Part shown: in pieces, positions 1-5,882 of the stretch
Position numbering within the stretch: the stretch's first letter is position 1
Layout of the letters: each line of letters starts with the position of its first letter
From: an uncultured Burkholderiales bacterium
GTDB taxonomy: Bacteria; Pseudomonadota; Gammaproteobacteria; Burkholderiales; Burkholderiaceae_F
Assembly (NCBI GenBank): GCA_903871435.1
Contig: CAIQGU010000196.1
Coordinates: 1 to 6,641, forward strand
DNA length: 6,641 nt
Reading direction: 5' to 3'
The notes under the pieces: generated by a model
What the model was told of the DNA's origin: nothing
The model's input: only the letters and a program-made list of their open reading frames with translations
Databases searched by the model: none
Position numbers and translations under genes: made by a program

Positions 1-165
1 CATGCCCGTGCCGCCCACCAACCAGGCCATGGCGGTGACTGCAGCCGTCAGCAGCAGCACCCGGCCGCGCAACGACCATGTGCGGGGCGCGGCCGCATCC
101 ACGACCGGCGCTGCCGCGCTTTCGCGCCGCGCCGGAGGAAATATGGATTCAGCTAGGCTCGACAT
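1..165 (-). CDS. Sensor histidine kinase, N-terminal fragment (runs off the window edge)
   Basis: Only the first 55 codons are inside the window, and the frame is open to the edge. The chosen ATG (163-165) lies inside the end of the response-regulator gene, giving a 17-base overlap typical of translationally coupled regulator/kinase pairs. No strong Shine-Dalgarno precedes it. The fragment has about 30 polar, Ala/Pro/Arg-rich residues, then SLRGRVLLLT and a hydrophobic stretch (about residues 35-53). That reads as the N-terminal cytoplasmic segment and first membrane helix of a membrane sensor kinase; 'SLRxRLLL' starts are common in QseC/TctE-type kinases. No catalytic motif (H-box, N-box, G-box) is inside the window, so the kinase assignment rests on position behind an OmpR-class regulator plus this start. 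A start further downstream, such as the GTG at about residue 22, is possible. Confidence 0.72.
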   Translation of the reverse strand, partial: MSSLAESIFPPARRESAAAPVVDAAAPRTWSLRGRVLLLTAAVTAMAWLVGGTGM

Positions 166-820
166 TCTGGGTCAACCGGTAGCCGGCGCCGCGCACCGTT
201 TCGATGAGATTGCGCGAGAGCTTGCGCCGCAGGTTGTGCACATGCACCTCGATCGCATTGCTCTCGACTTCTTCGCCCCAGCCGTAAAGCGCTTCCTCGA
301 GCTGCTTGCGGCTCAGCACGCGGTCGCGGTTGCGCAGCAGGGTGTCGAGGATGCGGTACTCGCGCTTGGTGAGCTCAACTCGGGTACCGCTCCACACGGC
401 AACGTGCTCGCTGCGCGAGAGCAGCAACTGCCCGAATTCCAGCATGACGTCGTCTTTGCTGCCCTGGCGCCGCCCAAGGGCCCGCAGCCGGGCGCTCAGC
501 TCGAGGAGGTCGAAGGGTTTCACGAGGTAATCGTCGGCGCCCAGGTTGAGCAGGCGCACGCGGTCAAGCACGAAACCGCGCGCGGTCAGGACGAGAACCG
601 GCGTGTGTTCCGAGCGTTCGCGCCAGCCGCGCAGCAGGTCTTCACCGGAAATGCCCGGCAGACCCAGGTCCAGGACGATGGCGTCATACTTTTGCGCCAC
701 CATGGCCGCATTGGCACTGTCGCCGTCGCTGCGCAGGTCGACCGCGAAACCTTCGAGCTCCAATCCGTTTGCGGTGGATGGCCCAAGCGCCGGATCATCT
801 TCCACGATAAGTACGCGCAA
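149..820 (-). CDS. Two-component response regulator, OmpR/PhoB class, QseB/PmrA-like
   Basis: This 223-residue protein is the usual length for the family. Residues 1-115 are a receiver domain. The acidic pair is D8/D9 in LIVEDDP, the phospho-acceptor is D51 in IVLDLGLPG, the switch threonine is T79 in LVLTA, and the conserved lysine is K101 in DDYLVKPF. Residues about 126-218 are a winged-helix DNA-binding domain with LTKREYRIL, VLSRKQLEEALYGW, SNAIEVHVHNLRRKL and TVRGAGYRL. The segment EEVESNAIEVHVHNLRRKL closely resembles QseB/PmrA/TctD-type regulators. Start: no ATG lies near the receiver domain; TTG at 818-820 has AGGAG seven bases upstream and begins exactly at LRVLIVEDD. The residue after TAR is glycine where most relatives have aspartate. 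The sensor kinase gene overlaps its 3' end, and dsbD is divergent. It probably binds promoters as a phosphorylated dimer; its signal and targets cannot be read from the sequence. Confidence 0.93.
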   Translation of the reverse strand: MRVLIVEDDPALGPSTANGLELEGFAVDLRSDGDSANAAMVAQKYDAIVLDLGLPGISGEDLLRGWRERSEHTPVLVLTARGFVLDRVRLLNLGADDYLVKPFDLLELSARLRALGRRQGSKDDVMLEFGQLLLSRSEHVAVWSGTRVELTKREYRILDTLLRNRDRVLSRKQLEEALYGWGEEVESNAIEVHVHNLRRKLSRNLIETVRGAGYRLTQNVEPS

Positions 821-827
821 ACCGATT

Positions 828-832
828 CTCCT
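828..832 (-). promoter_or_regulatory. Ribosome binding site fixing the TTG start of the response regulator
   Basis: The minus strand reads AGGAG followed by a seven-base spacer and TTG. This good Shine-Dalgarno is what selects the TTG over the long upstream in-frame extension, which has no receiver-family character. Confidence 0.75.
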
Positions 833-1094
833 GGCAAAAAACGGCCGATCGCCGGATAAGGGACGACCGCACTCGAAATGATAAATTCGGAGTCTACTTG
901 TACCGCACGGTGCTGGCACGGCCGGTGTACAGGGTGGATGCGGTCCAATCGCTCCTTTCAAGCCCGTTCCCGGCGTGCGAAACTCTAGGGTTCGGGGCCT
1001 GTCCAACCCGCTCAACTGGCAGGTCTTTGCTTTGCTTCCCTTGCTTATGAATCCTTCAGAACAACAGTTTCCCCGTGACGCGGATTCTTGCATC

Positions 1095-1098
1095 GGAG
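1095..1098 (+). promoter_or_regulatory. Ribosome binding site supporting the GTG start of dsbD
   Basis: GGAG lies eight bases before GTG 1107. This is better than anything in front of the in-frame ATG at 1047 or the GTG at 975. The resulting protein begins directly with an Arg-rich signal peptide. Confidence 0.6.
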
Positions 1099-1106
1099 CG
1101 AGCCCC

Positions 1107-3617
1107 GTGACGCTCAACCGGAGACCATCCGCAGTTTCTTCAGGCGCACGCCGCGTGGCCAGACGGTTACGCACGGCGTGCGTCCTTGCGCCGCGCATCC
1201 TTCTGCTGGTGGGCGCCGCCTTGCTCGGCGGCCCCGCGCATGCCGACACTGATCCGACCAACGCCGTGCGCGCCGAGCTCCTCGCGGAACCCGATGCCGC
1301 CACCCCCGGTGCCAGCCTTACCCTGGGCCTCCACCTGCAGCATGCGCCGCACTGGCACACCTACTGGACCGTCCCTGGCGATGCCGGGCTGCCCACCCAG
1401 ATTCGCTGGACGCTCGACCCCGGCTTTACGGCTGGCCCCATCCTGTGGCCGGCGCCGCAGCTCTTGCGGGTGGGCACGCTCGCCAACTATGGCTACGACG
1501 GTGAGGTGGTTTTGCCGGTGGTGGTGAAAGTTCCGGCTTCCGCGCAGCCCGGCGGCACGGCGCATTTTGCCGCCCACGCCGACTGGCTGGTATGCAGCGA
1601 TCTGTGCGTGCCCGGCGGTGCGGACCTGACCCTTACGCTCCCCGTGCGGGCGGCGGCTGATGCGCGGCCGGGCCCCAATGCGGCGCTGTTTGCCGCCAAC
1701 CGCCTGCGCGTGCCGGCACCGCTCGCGCTCAAGGGCGCCCGTGCCACCCTCGACGCCGGCCGCGTGCGCCTGGAATTTGCCACGCCCCGGCCGGTGGCGC
1801 ACAAGCTGGAATTTTTCCCGCTCGAGAGCGGACGCATCGTCGCCGCTGCCAACCAGGTCCTGGCCCAACTGCCCGCGGGCCGCGTCCGCCTCGACATGCA
1901 GGCCGAAACACCGGTCAGCGCGGATTTCACCGCTTTGCGGGGCGTGCTGGTCGCCGATGGCGGCACCGGCTCCGGTGGCTGGATCGGCCAGATCGATCTG
2001 CCGCTGCAGGGCAATCGCGCTGCCGGCGTCGCGCATCCGCCGGCAAGTAGCGCTGGTCAGTTGCCGGCAAACAGTGATGCCACCGCTGCCGCCGCTCGCG
2101 GCACGGGCGCGGCGGGTGGCGCGGGTGCTGCTGGACCTGCCAGTTCTGGGGCCGCTGGTAGCGATGGGGCCGGAGCTGCGGGTACCGCCGGTGCCAGCTT
2201 TGGCGCTGCCGCAACTGTGACCGGTGCGCCGCCGGTCGGCCCGGCGGCGCTGGGAAATGCAGCCGCCGACCGAGCCGCGGCCGCCGCCGCGCCCGGGCCC
2301 GATGCAGCCGCAGCGAGTGCCCCGCTTGCCCCACCGGCGCCCGGCGCCGGCGCCTCCCTGGGTTCGGGCGTATACGCGCTGCTCGGGGCGTTCATCGGCG
2401 GCCTGATCCTGAACCTCATGCCCTGCGTGTTCCCCGTGCTGTCGCTCAAGCTCATCGGCCTTGTGCAGCACCGGGGAGAAACCCGCGCCCGGCTGCGTGG
2501 TCATGGGCTCGCCTTCACTGGGGGCGTCGTGCTCAGCTTCCTGAGCCTTGCCGGCCTGCTGATCGTGCTGCGTTCGGCCGGGTCCCAGATCGGCTGGGGT
2601 TTCCAGTTGCAGTCCCCCCTGGTCATAGCCGGCCTGCTTGCGCTGTTTTTCCTGATCGGCCTGAACCTGTTGGGCACTTTCGATTTCACATTCGGCGCGG
2701 GCCTGGCCAACAGCCGGGCAGCACGCGCCCTCGACGGCGACGCCGCTGCCGCCTCGGGTGACGGTGGCCTGCGCGGCAGTTTCGCGACGGGCGTGCTGGC
2801 CGCAGTTGTCGCATCGCCGTGCACCGCCCCGTTCATGGGTGCGGCGCTGGGCTATGCCGTCACGCAATCGGCGCCGGCCGCCTTGCTCGTATTTGCCGCA
2901 CTGGGCCTGGGCATGGCAACCCCCTACCTGGCGCTCACCTTCTACCCGGACGGCTTGAGCCGCCTGCCGCGCCCCGGCGTCTGGATGGAACGCCTCAAGC
3001 AGTTCATGGCCTTCCCCATGTTCCTTACCTGCGCGTGGCTGTTCTGGGTGCTGGGCTTGCAGGCCGGTGCCGACGGGTCCGCCTGGATGCTGGCGGCGCT
3101 GGTTGGCCTGGCGCTCTTTGCCTGGTCGCTCGGTCTGGCGCAGCGTGGCACCGGTGGTTTTGGCTGGCTGGCCGGTGGAGCCCTGCTGGCCGCCGCCCTG
3201 GCTGTGCTGCCCATAGCGCGCGGCGCTGCCGGCGTCGCTGGTACGGCGCCCGGCGCCCCGTTACACGCCAACGCCGACGGCACCTGGTCCGGCTGGTCGC
3301 CAGCGGCCCAGGCCAACGCCCTGGCCGCAGCGCGTCCGGTGTTTGTCGACTTCACCGCAGCCTGGTGCATAACCTGCCAGGCCAACCGCCGTATCGTCCT
3401 CAATGACGAGCGGGTCGTGCAGGCGTTTCGTTCCGGTGGCGTGGTGCTCATGGAAGCCGACTGGACGCGCCGTGACGAGGCCATCAGCCGCGAACTCACC
3501 CGCTTCGCGCGCAGCGGCGTGCCCATGTACGTGCTCTACGACCGCGCCGGCAAGCCCCATGTTCTGCCCGAGATCCTCTCCACGCAAGGCCTCCTCGAAG
3601 CACTGCAAGCCCTCTGA
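1107..3617 (+). CDS. dsbD: Thiol:disulfide interchange protein DsbD (ScsB-like N-terminal domain)
   Basis: This 836-residue inner-membrane protein passes electrons from cytoplasmic thioredoxin to periplasmic partners such as DsbC-type isomerases and cytochrome c maturation thioredoxins. Residues 1-46 are a signal peptide: Arg-rich start, core LAPRILLLVGAALLGG, probable cleavage after AHA. Residues about 50-310 are the periplasmic domain, with HWHTYWTVPGDAG and the cysteine pair C163/C167 in VCSDLCVPG. Residues about 311-418 are an Ala/Gly/Pro-rich linker. Residues about 421-704 hold about eight membrane helices; C440 in NLMPCVFPVLSLK and C572 in ASPCTAPF are the redox cysteines of the family. 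Residues about 728-836 are a thioredoxin domain with C754/C757 in AAWCITCQ and the cis-proline loop SGVPMY. All six catalytic cysteines expected of DsbD are present. At 836 residues it is much longer than E. coli DsbD (about 565), through the larger N-terminal domain and the linker. Alternative in-frame starts are ATG 1047 and GTG 975. It is divergent from the two-component genes, which may control it (inference). Confidence 0.93.
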   Translation: MTLNRRPSAVSSGARRVARRLRTACVLAPRILLLVGAALLGGPAHADTDPTNAVRAELLAEPDAATPGASLTLGLHLQHAPHWHTYWTVPGDAGLPTQIRWTLDPGFTAGPILWPAPQLLRVGTLANYGYDGEVVLPVVVKVPASAQPGGTAHFAAHADWLVCSDLCVPGGADLTLTLPVRAAADARPGPNAALFAANRLRVPAPLALKGARATLDAGRVRLEFATPRPVAHKLEFFPLESGRIVAAANQVLAQLPAGRVRLDMQAETPVSADFTALRGVLVADGGTGSGGWIGQIDLPLQGNRAAGVAHPPASSAGQLPANSDATAAAARGTGAAGGAGAAGPASSGAAGSDGAGAAGTAGASFGAAATVTGAPPVGPAALGNAAADRAAAAAAPGPDAAAASAPLAPPAPGAGASLGSGVYALLGAFIGGLILNLMPCVFPVLSLKLIGLVQHRGETRARLRGHGLAFTGGVVLSFLSLAGLLIVLRSAGSQIGWGFQLQSPLVIAGLLALFFLIGLNLLGTFDFTFGAGLANSRAARALDGDAAAASGDGGLRGSFATGVLAAVVASPCTAPFMGAALGYAVTQSAPAALLVFAALGLGMATPYLALTFYPDGLSRLPRPGVWMERLKQFMAFPMFLTCAWLFWVLGLQAGADGSAWMLAALVGLALFAWSLGLAQRGTGGFGWLAGGALLAAALAVLPIARGAAGVAGTAPGAPLHANADGTWSGWSPAAQANALAAARPVFVDFTAAWCITCQANRRIVLNDERVVQAFRSGGVVLMEADWTRRDEAISRELTRFARSGVPMYVLYDRAGKPHVLPEILSTQGLLEALQAL

Positions 3618-3619
3618 TC

Positions 3620-3650
3620 CTGCGGGAATTCGCGACGCGAATTCCCGCAG
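3620..3650 (+). terminator. Perfect hairpin after dsbD, likely transcription terminator
   Basis: The hairpin starts two bases after the dsbD stop codon. The arm CTGCGGGAATTCGCG is repeated as its exact inverse complement around a single central A. In practice this is a 13-bp stem with a five-base loop. A pyrimidine-rich run (TTCTCTCCCTC) follows instead of a clean T-tract, so termination strength is uncertain. With little spacer before uup on the opposite strand, it could also protect the 3' end of the dsbD mRNA. Confidence 0.6.
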
Positions 3651-3656
3651 TTCTCT

Positions 3657-3729
3657 CCCTCTCCCGCTAGCGGGAGAGGGCCGGGGTGAGGGTGCCCGCA
3701 GTGCGCGCCCAACTACTCACCCTCTCCCG
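3657..3729. repeat. GGGAGAGGG-type intergenic inverted repeat (REP-like)
   Basis: Positions 3657-3680 are a perfect 24-base palindrome with the arm CCCTCTCCCGCT. It is followed by CCGGGGTGAGGGTG and, at 3720-3729, a third inverted copy, CCCTCTCCCG, complementary to 3671-3680. The core CCCTCTCCC...GGGAGAGGGCCGGGGTGAGGG is, from memory, a dispersed intergenic element in many high-GC proteobacteria. Its right-hand part overlaps the last codons and stop of uup. It may act as a terminator for one or both convergent genes. Its copy number in this genome cannot be judged here. Confidence 0.65.
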
Positions 3730-5537
3730 TCCAACTCAATCCACCGCTCCAGCTTCTTTTCCAGCAGCGCCTCCACGACAGGCAATCGCGCCCCATCAAT
3801 TCGCAGCTGGTCGGGACCCAGCCGGTGGTAATCCGCCTGGCCCATTCGCGCATGCAAGGCAGCCTGCTCCTGCTCCAGCGCGGCGATCTCCCCCGGCAGC
3901 GATTCGAGTTCGCGCCGTTCCTTGAACCCCAGCTTCTCCTGCGGTTTGAGCTTGCCCCGGGGCGCCGCACCGCCAGCCGCCGATGACGGCGCTGCGGGCC
4001 CTGGCGTTGCCGCAGGCGGTGGCAACGCCTTTTGGCGCATCCACTCGCTATAGCCCCCCACGTATTCCTTCCAGCGCCCCCCGCCTTCGGCGACCAGGCT
4101 TTGGGTCGCAATGTTGTCCAGGAAGCGGCGGTCGTGCGAGACCAGCAGCAAGGTTCCCTGGTATTCGGCCAGCGTGGCTTCAAGCAGCTCCAGTGTCTCC
4201 ATGTCGAGGTCGTTGGTGGGTTCGTCGAGCACCAGCAGGTTGGCGGGTTGCGCGAAGAGCCGCGCCAGCAGCAGCCGGTTGCGCTCGCCACCGGAGAGCG
4301 TGCGCACCGGCGCTTCGGCGCGGCGCGGCGGAAACAGAAAATCCGCCAGATAAGACATCACATGCTTGCGCGTGCCGCCGGTTTCTATCCAGTCGGACCC
4401 CGGCGATATGGTCTCGACCAGCGTCTTCTCCGGGTCCAGCGCCGCCCGCTGCTGATCGAAGAATGCCGAGGCGATGCGGGTCCCGCTGCGCAGCGTGCCG
4501 GCATCGGGTGCGAGCTGACCCAGGATCATCTTGATGAGCGTGCTCTTGCCGGCGCCGTTGGGACCTATCAGGGCCAGGCGGTCGCCCCGCATGAGCCTCA
4601 GGCTCAGGTCGTCGACGATGACCTTGTCGCCAAAGCGCTTGCTCACGCCTTCGAGTTCCGTCACCAGCCGCCCCGACCGCTCCCCTGCGCTCAACTGCAG
4701 GTTGACCGCGCCCACCCGTTCGCGCCGTTCCTCGCGCTCGCTGCGCAGTTGCTCGAGGCGGCGCACCCGTCCTTCGTTGCGCGTGCGCCGCGCTTCCACA
4801 CCCTTGCGTATCCACACCTCTTCCTGGGCCCAGAATTTATCGAAGCGCCGCCGTTCCTGCGCCTCGGCCTGCAGGTCGAGCTCCTTGCGCGATTCGTACG
4901 CGGCGAAGCTGCCCGGGTAGGAGCGCAGTGCGCCGCGGTCGAGTTCGATGATGCGGGTCGCCACCCGATCCAGGAAGCGCCGGTCGTGCGTGATGATGAC
5001 GGCCGAGCGCTGGCCGCGCTGCTCCTCGATCAGCAGGTCCTCGAGTTTCTCGATGCCGCCCAGGTCGAGGTGATTGGTGGGCTCGTCGAGCAGCAGCACG
5101 TCGGGTTGGAGCGTAAAGGCCAGCGCCAGCGCCGCGCGCTTGCGTTCCCCTCCGGAGCAGCTTGCCGGATCCATGGCGCCGTCCAGATCGAACCGGTGCA
5201 GGAATTCCTGCAGCCGCACCTGCGCCCGCCAGTCCTCCCCGTCGTGTTCGAGCGCGCCCGGCCCGGCGCGCGCCACCAGACTGGCGGACAGGTCCTCGGC
5301 CGGGGGCAGTTCGGGCTCCTGTTCCACGAACACCACCTTGAGTCCGTCGCGCAGCCGCACCTCGCCGCCATCGAGCGCCTGGCGCCCGGCGATGGCCGAC
5401 AGCAGGGAGGATTTGCCGCTGCCATTGCGCCCGATGAAGCCGATGCGCTCGCCCTCGACGACTGTCAGCGACGCCATGTCGAGCAGCGGCGTCATGCCGA
5501 AAGCCAGTTCGGCGCGGATCACGGACAGCAGGGTCAT
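3717..5537 (-). CDS. uup: ABC-F family ATPase, Uup-like
   Basis: This 606-residue soluble protein has two ABC ATPase domains and no membrane segment, which is the ABC-F layout. ABC-F proteins act on ribosomes or nucleic acid rather than as transporters; Uup is linked to ribosome function and to precise excision of transposons. Domain 1 has Walker A GRNGSGKSS (36-44), signature CSGGERKRAAL (127-137), Walker B DVLLLDEPTNHLDL (146-159) and H-loop H184. A charged Arg/Glu-rich inter-domain linker spans about 210-285. Domain 2 has Walker A GPNGAGKST (325-333), signature LSGGERNRLLLA (414-425), Walker B NLLVLDEPTNDLDM (433-446) and H-loop SHD (467-469). A Pro/Ala hinge (about 506-528) leads to a C-terminal coiled coil (about 530-604; GFKERRELESLPGEIAAL), the hallmark of Uup over EttA or YbiT. 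Signature 1 has Cys in place of the usual Leu. The ATG start fits the family N-terminus (LAFG...LLD), though its Shine-Dalgarno is weak. It is convergent with dsbD. Confidence 0.93.
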   Translation of the reverse strand: MTLLSVIRAELAFGMTPLLDMASLTVVEGERIGFIGRNGSGKSSLLSAIAGRQALDGGEVRLRDGLKVVFVEQEPELPPAEDLSASLVARAGPGALEHDGEDWRAQVRLQEFLHRFDLDGAMDPASCSGGERKRAALALAFTLQPDVLLLDEPTNHLDLGGIEKLEDLLIEEQRGQRSAVIITHDRRFLDRVATRIIELDRGALRSYPGSFAAYESRKELDLQAEAQERRRFDKFWAQEEVWIRKGVEARRTRNEGRVRRLEQLRSEREERRERVGAVNLQLSAGERSGRLVTELEGVSKRFGDKVIVDDLSLRLMRGDRLALIGPNGAGKSTLIKMILGQLAPDAGTLRSGTRIASAFFDQQRAALDPEKTLVETISPGSDWIETGGTRKHVMSYLADFLFPPRRAEAPVRTLSGGERNRLLLARLFAQPANLLVLDEPTNDLDMETLELLEATLAEYQGTLLLVSHDRRFLDNIATQSLVAEGGGRWKEYVGGYSEWMRQKALPPPAATPGPAAPSSAAGGAAPRGKLKPQEKLGFKERRELESLPGEIAALEQEQAALHARMGQADYHRLGPDQLRIDGARLPVVEALLEKKLERWIELDGRG

Positions 5538-5579
5538 GGCGGCGGGGTCCGGTCTACGATCGGGAAGCTGTGGAAGATA

Positions 5580-5595
5580 CCCCGGCGCGCCGGGG
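5580..5595. repeat. 16-base GC-only perfect palindrome in the uup / small-protein divergent region
   Basis: The arm CCCCGGCG is mirrored exactly. It lies 42 bases before the uup start on one strand and 55 bases before the small-protein start on the other. It could be an operator, a leader hairpin, or chance in GC-rich DNA. No clear promoter motif was found in 5538-5650. Confidence 0.35.
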
Positions 5596-5650
5596 GCTCA
5601 GGTTTTGCGGTGCAAGGCCGATAGTTCACGTAGGAGACCGTGTACTTCCC

Positions 5651-5854
5651 ATGCTCAAGTTCGCCCTCGCCCTAGGGATCGCATACGAATGGCTGTTCGG
5701 CGCCACCGTATTTGCGCTGCCCTCGTTGGAAACCGCCGTGATCCACGCGGTTTGCGCCACGCTGCTCGCGTGGATGGTGCTCGAGACCTTTTACGTACTG
5801 TACAAGGCCGCGATGTCGCTCGACCCCAGGCCTCCGGGGCAGCGCAGGCGCTGA
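5651..5854 (+). CDS. Small two-helix membrane protein of unknown function
   Basis: The protein has 67 residues and no family that I recognise. Two hydrophobic stretches (about residues 3-23, LKFALALGIAYEWLFGATVF, and 29-51) are joined by a short ALPSLE turn. The basic tail DPRPPGQRRR fits a cytoplasmic C-terminus, so a helical hairpin with both ends inside is likely. Start: ATG 5651 begins cleanly at the first helix. The AGGAG at 5632-5636 lies 14 bases upstream, farther than ideal. The frame is open back to GTG 5570, but that extension (Arg-rich, low hydrophobicity) looks non-coding. It is divergent from uup and ends 28 bases before the convergent SET gene. The strongly hydrophobic, two-helix composition argues that it is real, though without homology evidence a chance frame cannot be excluded. 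Confidence 0.6.
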   Translation: MLKFALALGIAYEWLFGATVFALPSLETAVIHAVCATLLAWMVLETFYVLYKAAMSLDPRPPGQRRR

Positions 5855-5880
5855 AGCGGCTGCGCCGTGCCGCGCCTGCG
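5843..5880. terminator. Stem-loop between convergent small-protein and SET genes
   Basis: CGCAGGCGC (5843-5851) pairs perfectly with GCGCCTGCG (5872-5880) around a 20-base loop. It spans the stop of the small-protein gene and the short gap before the SET gene stop. On the plus strand the T-rich complement of the lysine tail follows it (5890-5912), which could help terminate the plus-strand transcript. No T-tract is seen in the minus direction. Confidence 0.4.
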
Positions 5881-5882
5881 GC

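Larger units (their letters stand above)
821..1106. promoter_or_regulatory. Divergent intergenic region between response regulator and dsbD
   Basis: These 286 bases must hold the promoters for both the two-component operon (minus) and dsbD (plus). I see no convincing -35/-10 pair. AT-richer patches lie at 875-888 (ATGATAAATT) and 1025-1052 (containing TATGAA), either of which could be a -10 region. A loose inverted pair, TGTACCG at about 899-905 and CCGGTGTACA at about 920-929, could be an operator. No CTTAA-type direct repeat of the PmrA/QseB box kind was found. The dsbD frame is open upstream to 975, so part of this region could be coding if an earlier start is used. Confidence 0.45.

Noticed and set aside
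2..859. Long plus-strand open frame (285 codons) antisense to the response regulator
   Set aside because: The minus-strand frame encodes a complete receiver plus winged-helix protein with all key residues. The plus frame has no recognisable motif and is a by-product of GC-rich codon bias.
821..1360. N-terminal extension of the response-regulator frame upstream of TTG 820
   Set aside because: The extension crosses the intergenic region and the opposite-strand dsbD signal peptide. It lacks family similarity, and the good ribosome binding site fixes the TTG.
1167..2867. 566-codon minus-strand open frame antisense to dsbD
   Set aside because: It is low-complexity, Gly/Arg/Gln-rich sequence without domains. 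The plus strand carries the full DsbD motif set, so this is a shadow frame.
4032..5624. 530-codon plus-strand open frame antisense to uup
   Set aside because: The opposite strand has two complete ABC domains. The plus frame shows only composition-driven Ala/Gln/Arg-rich sequence.
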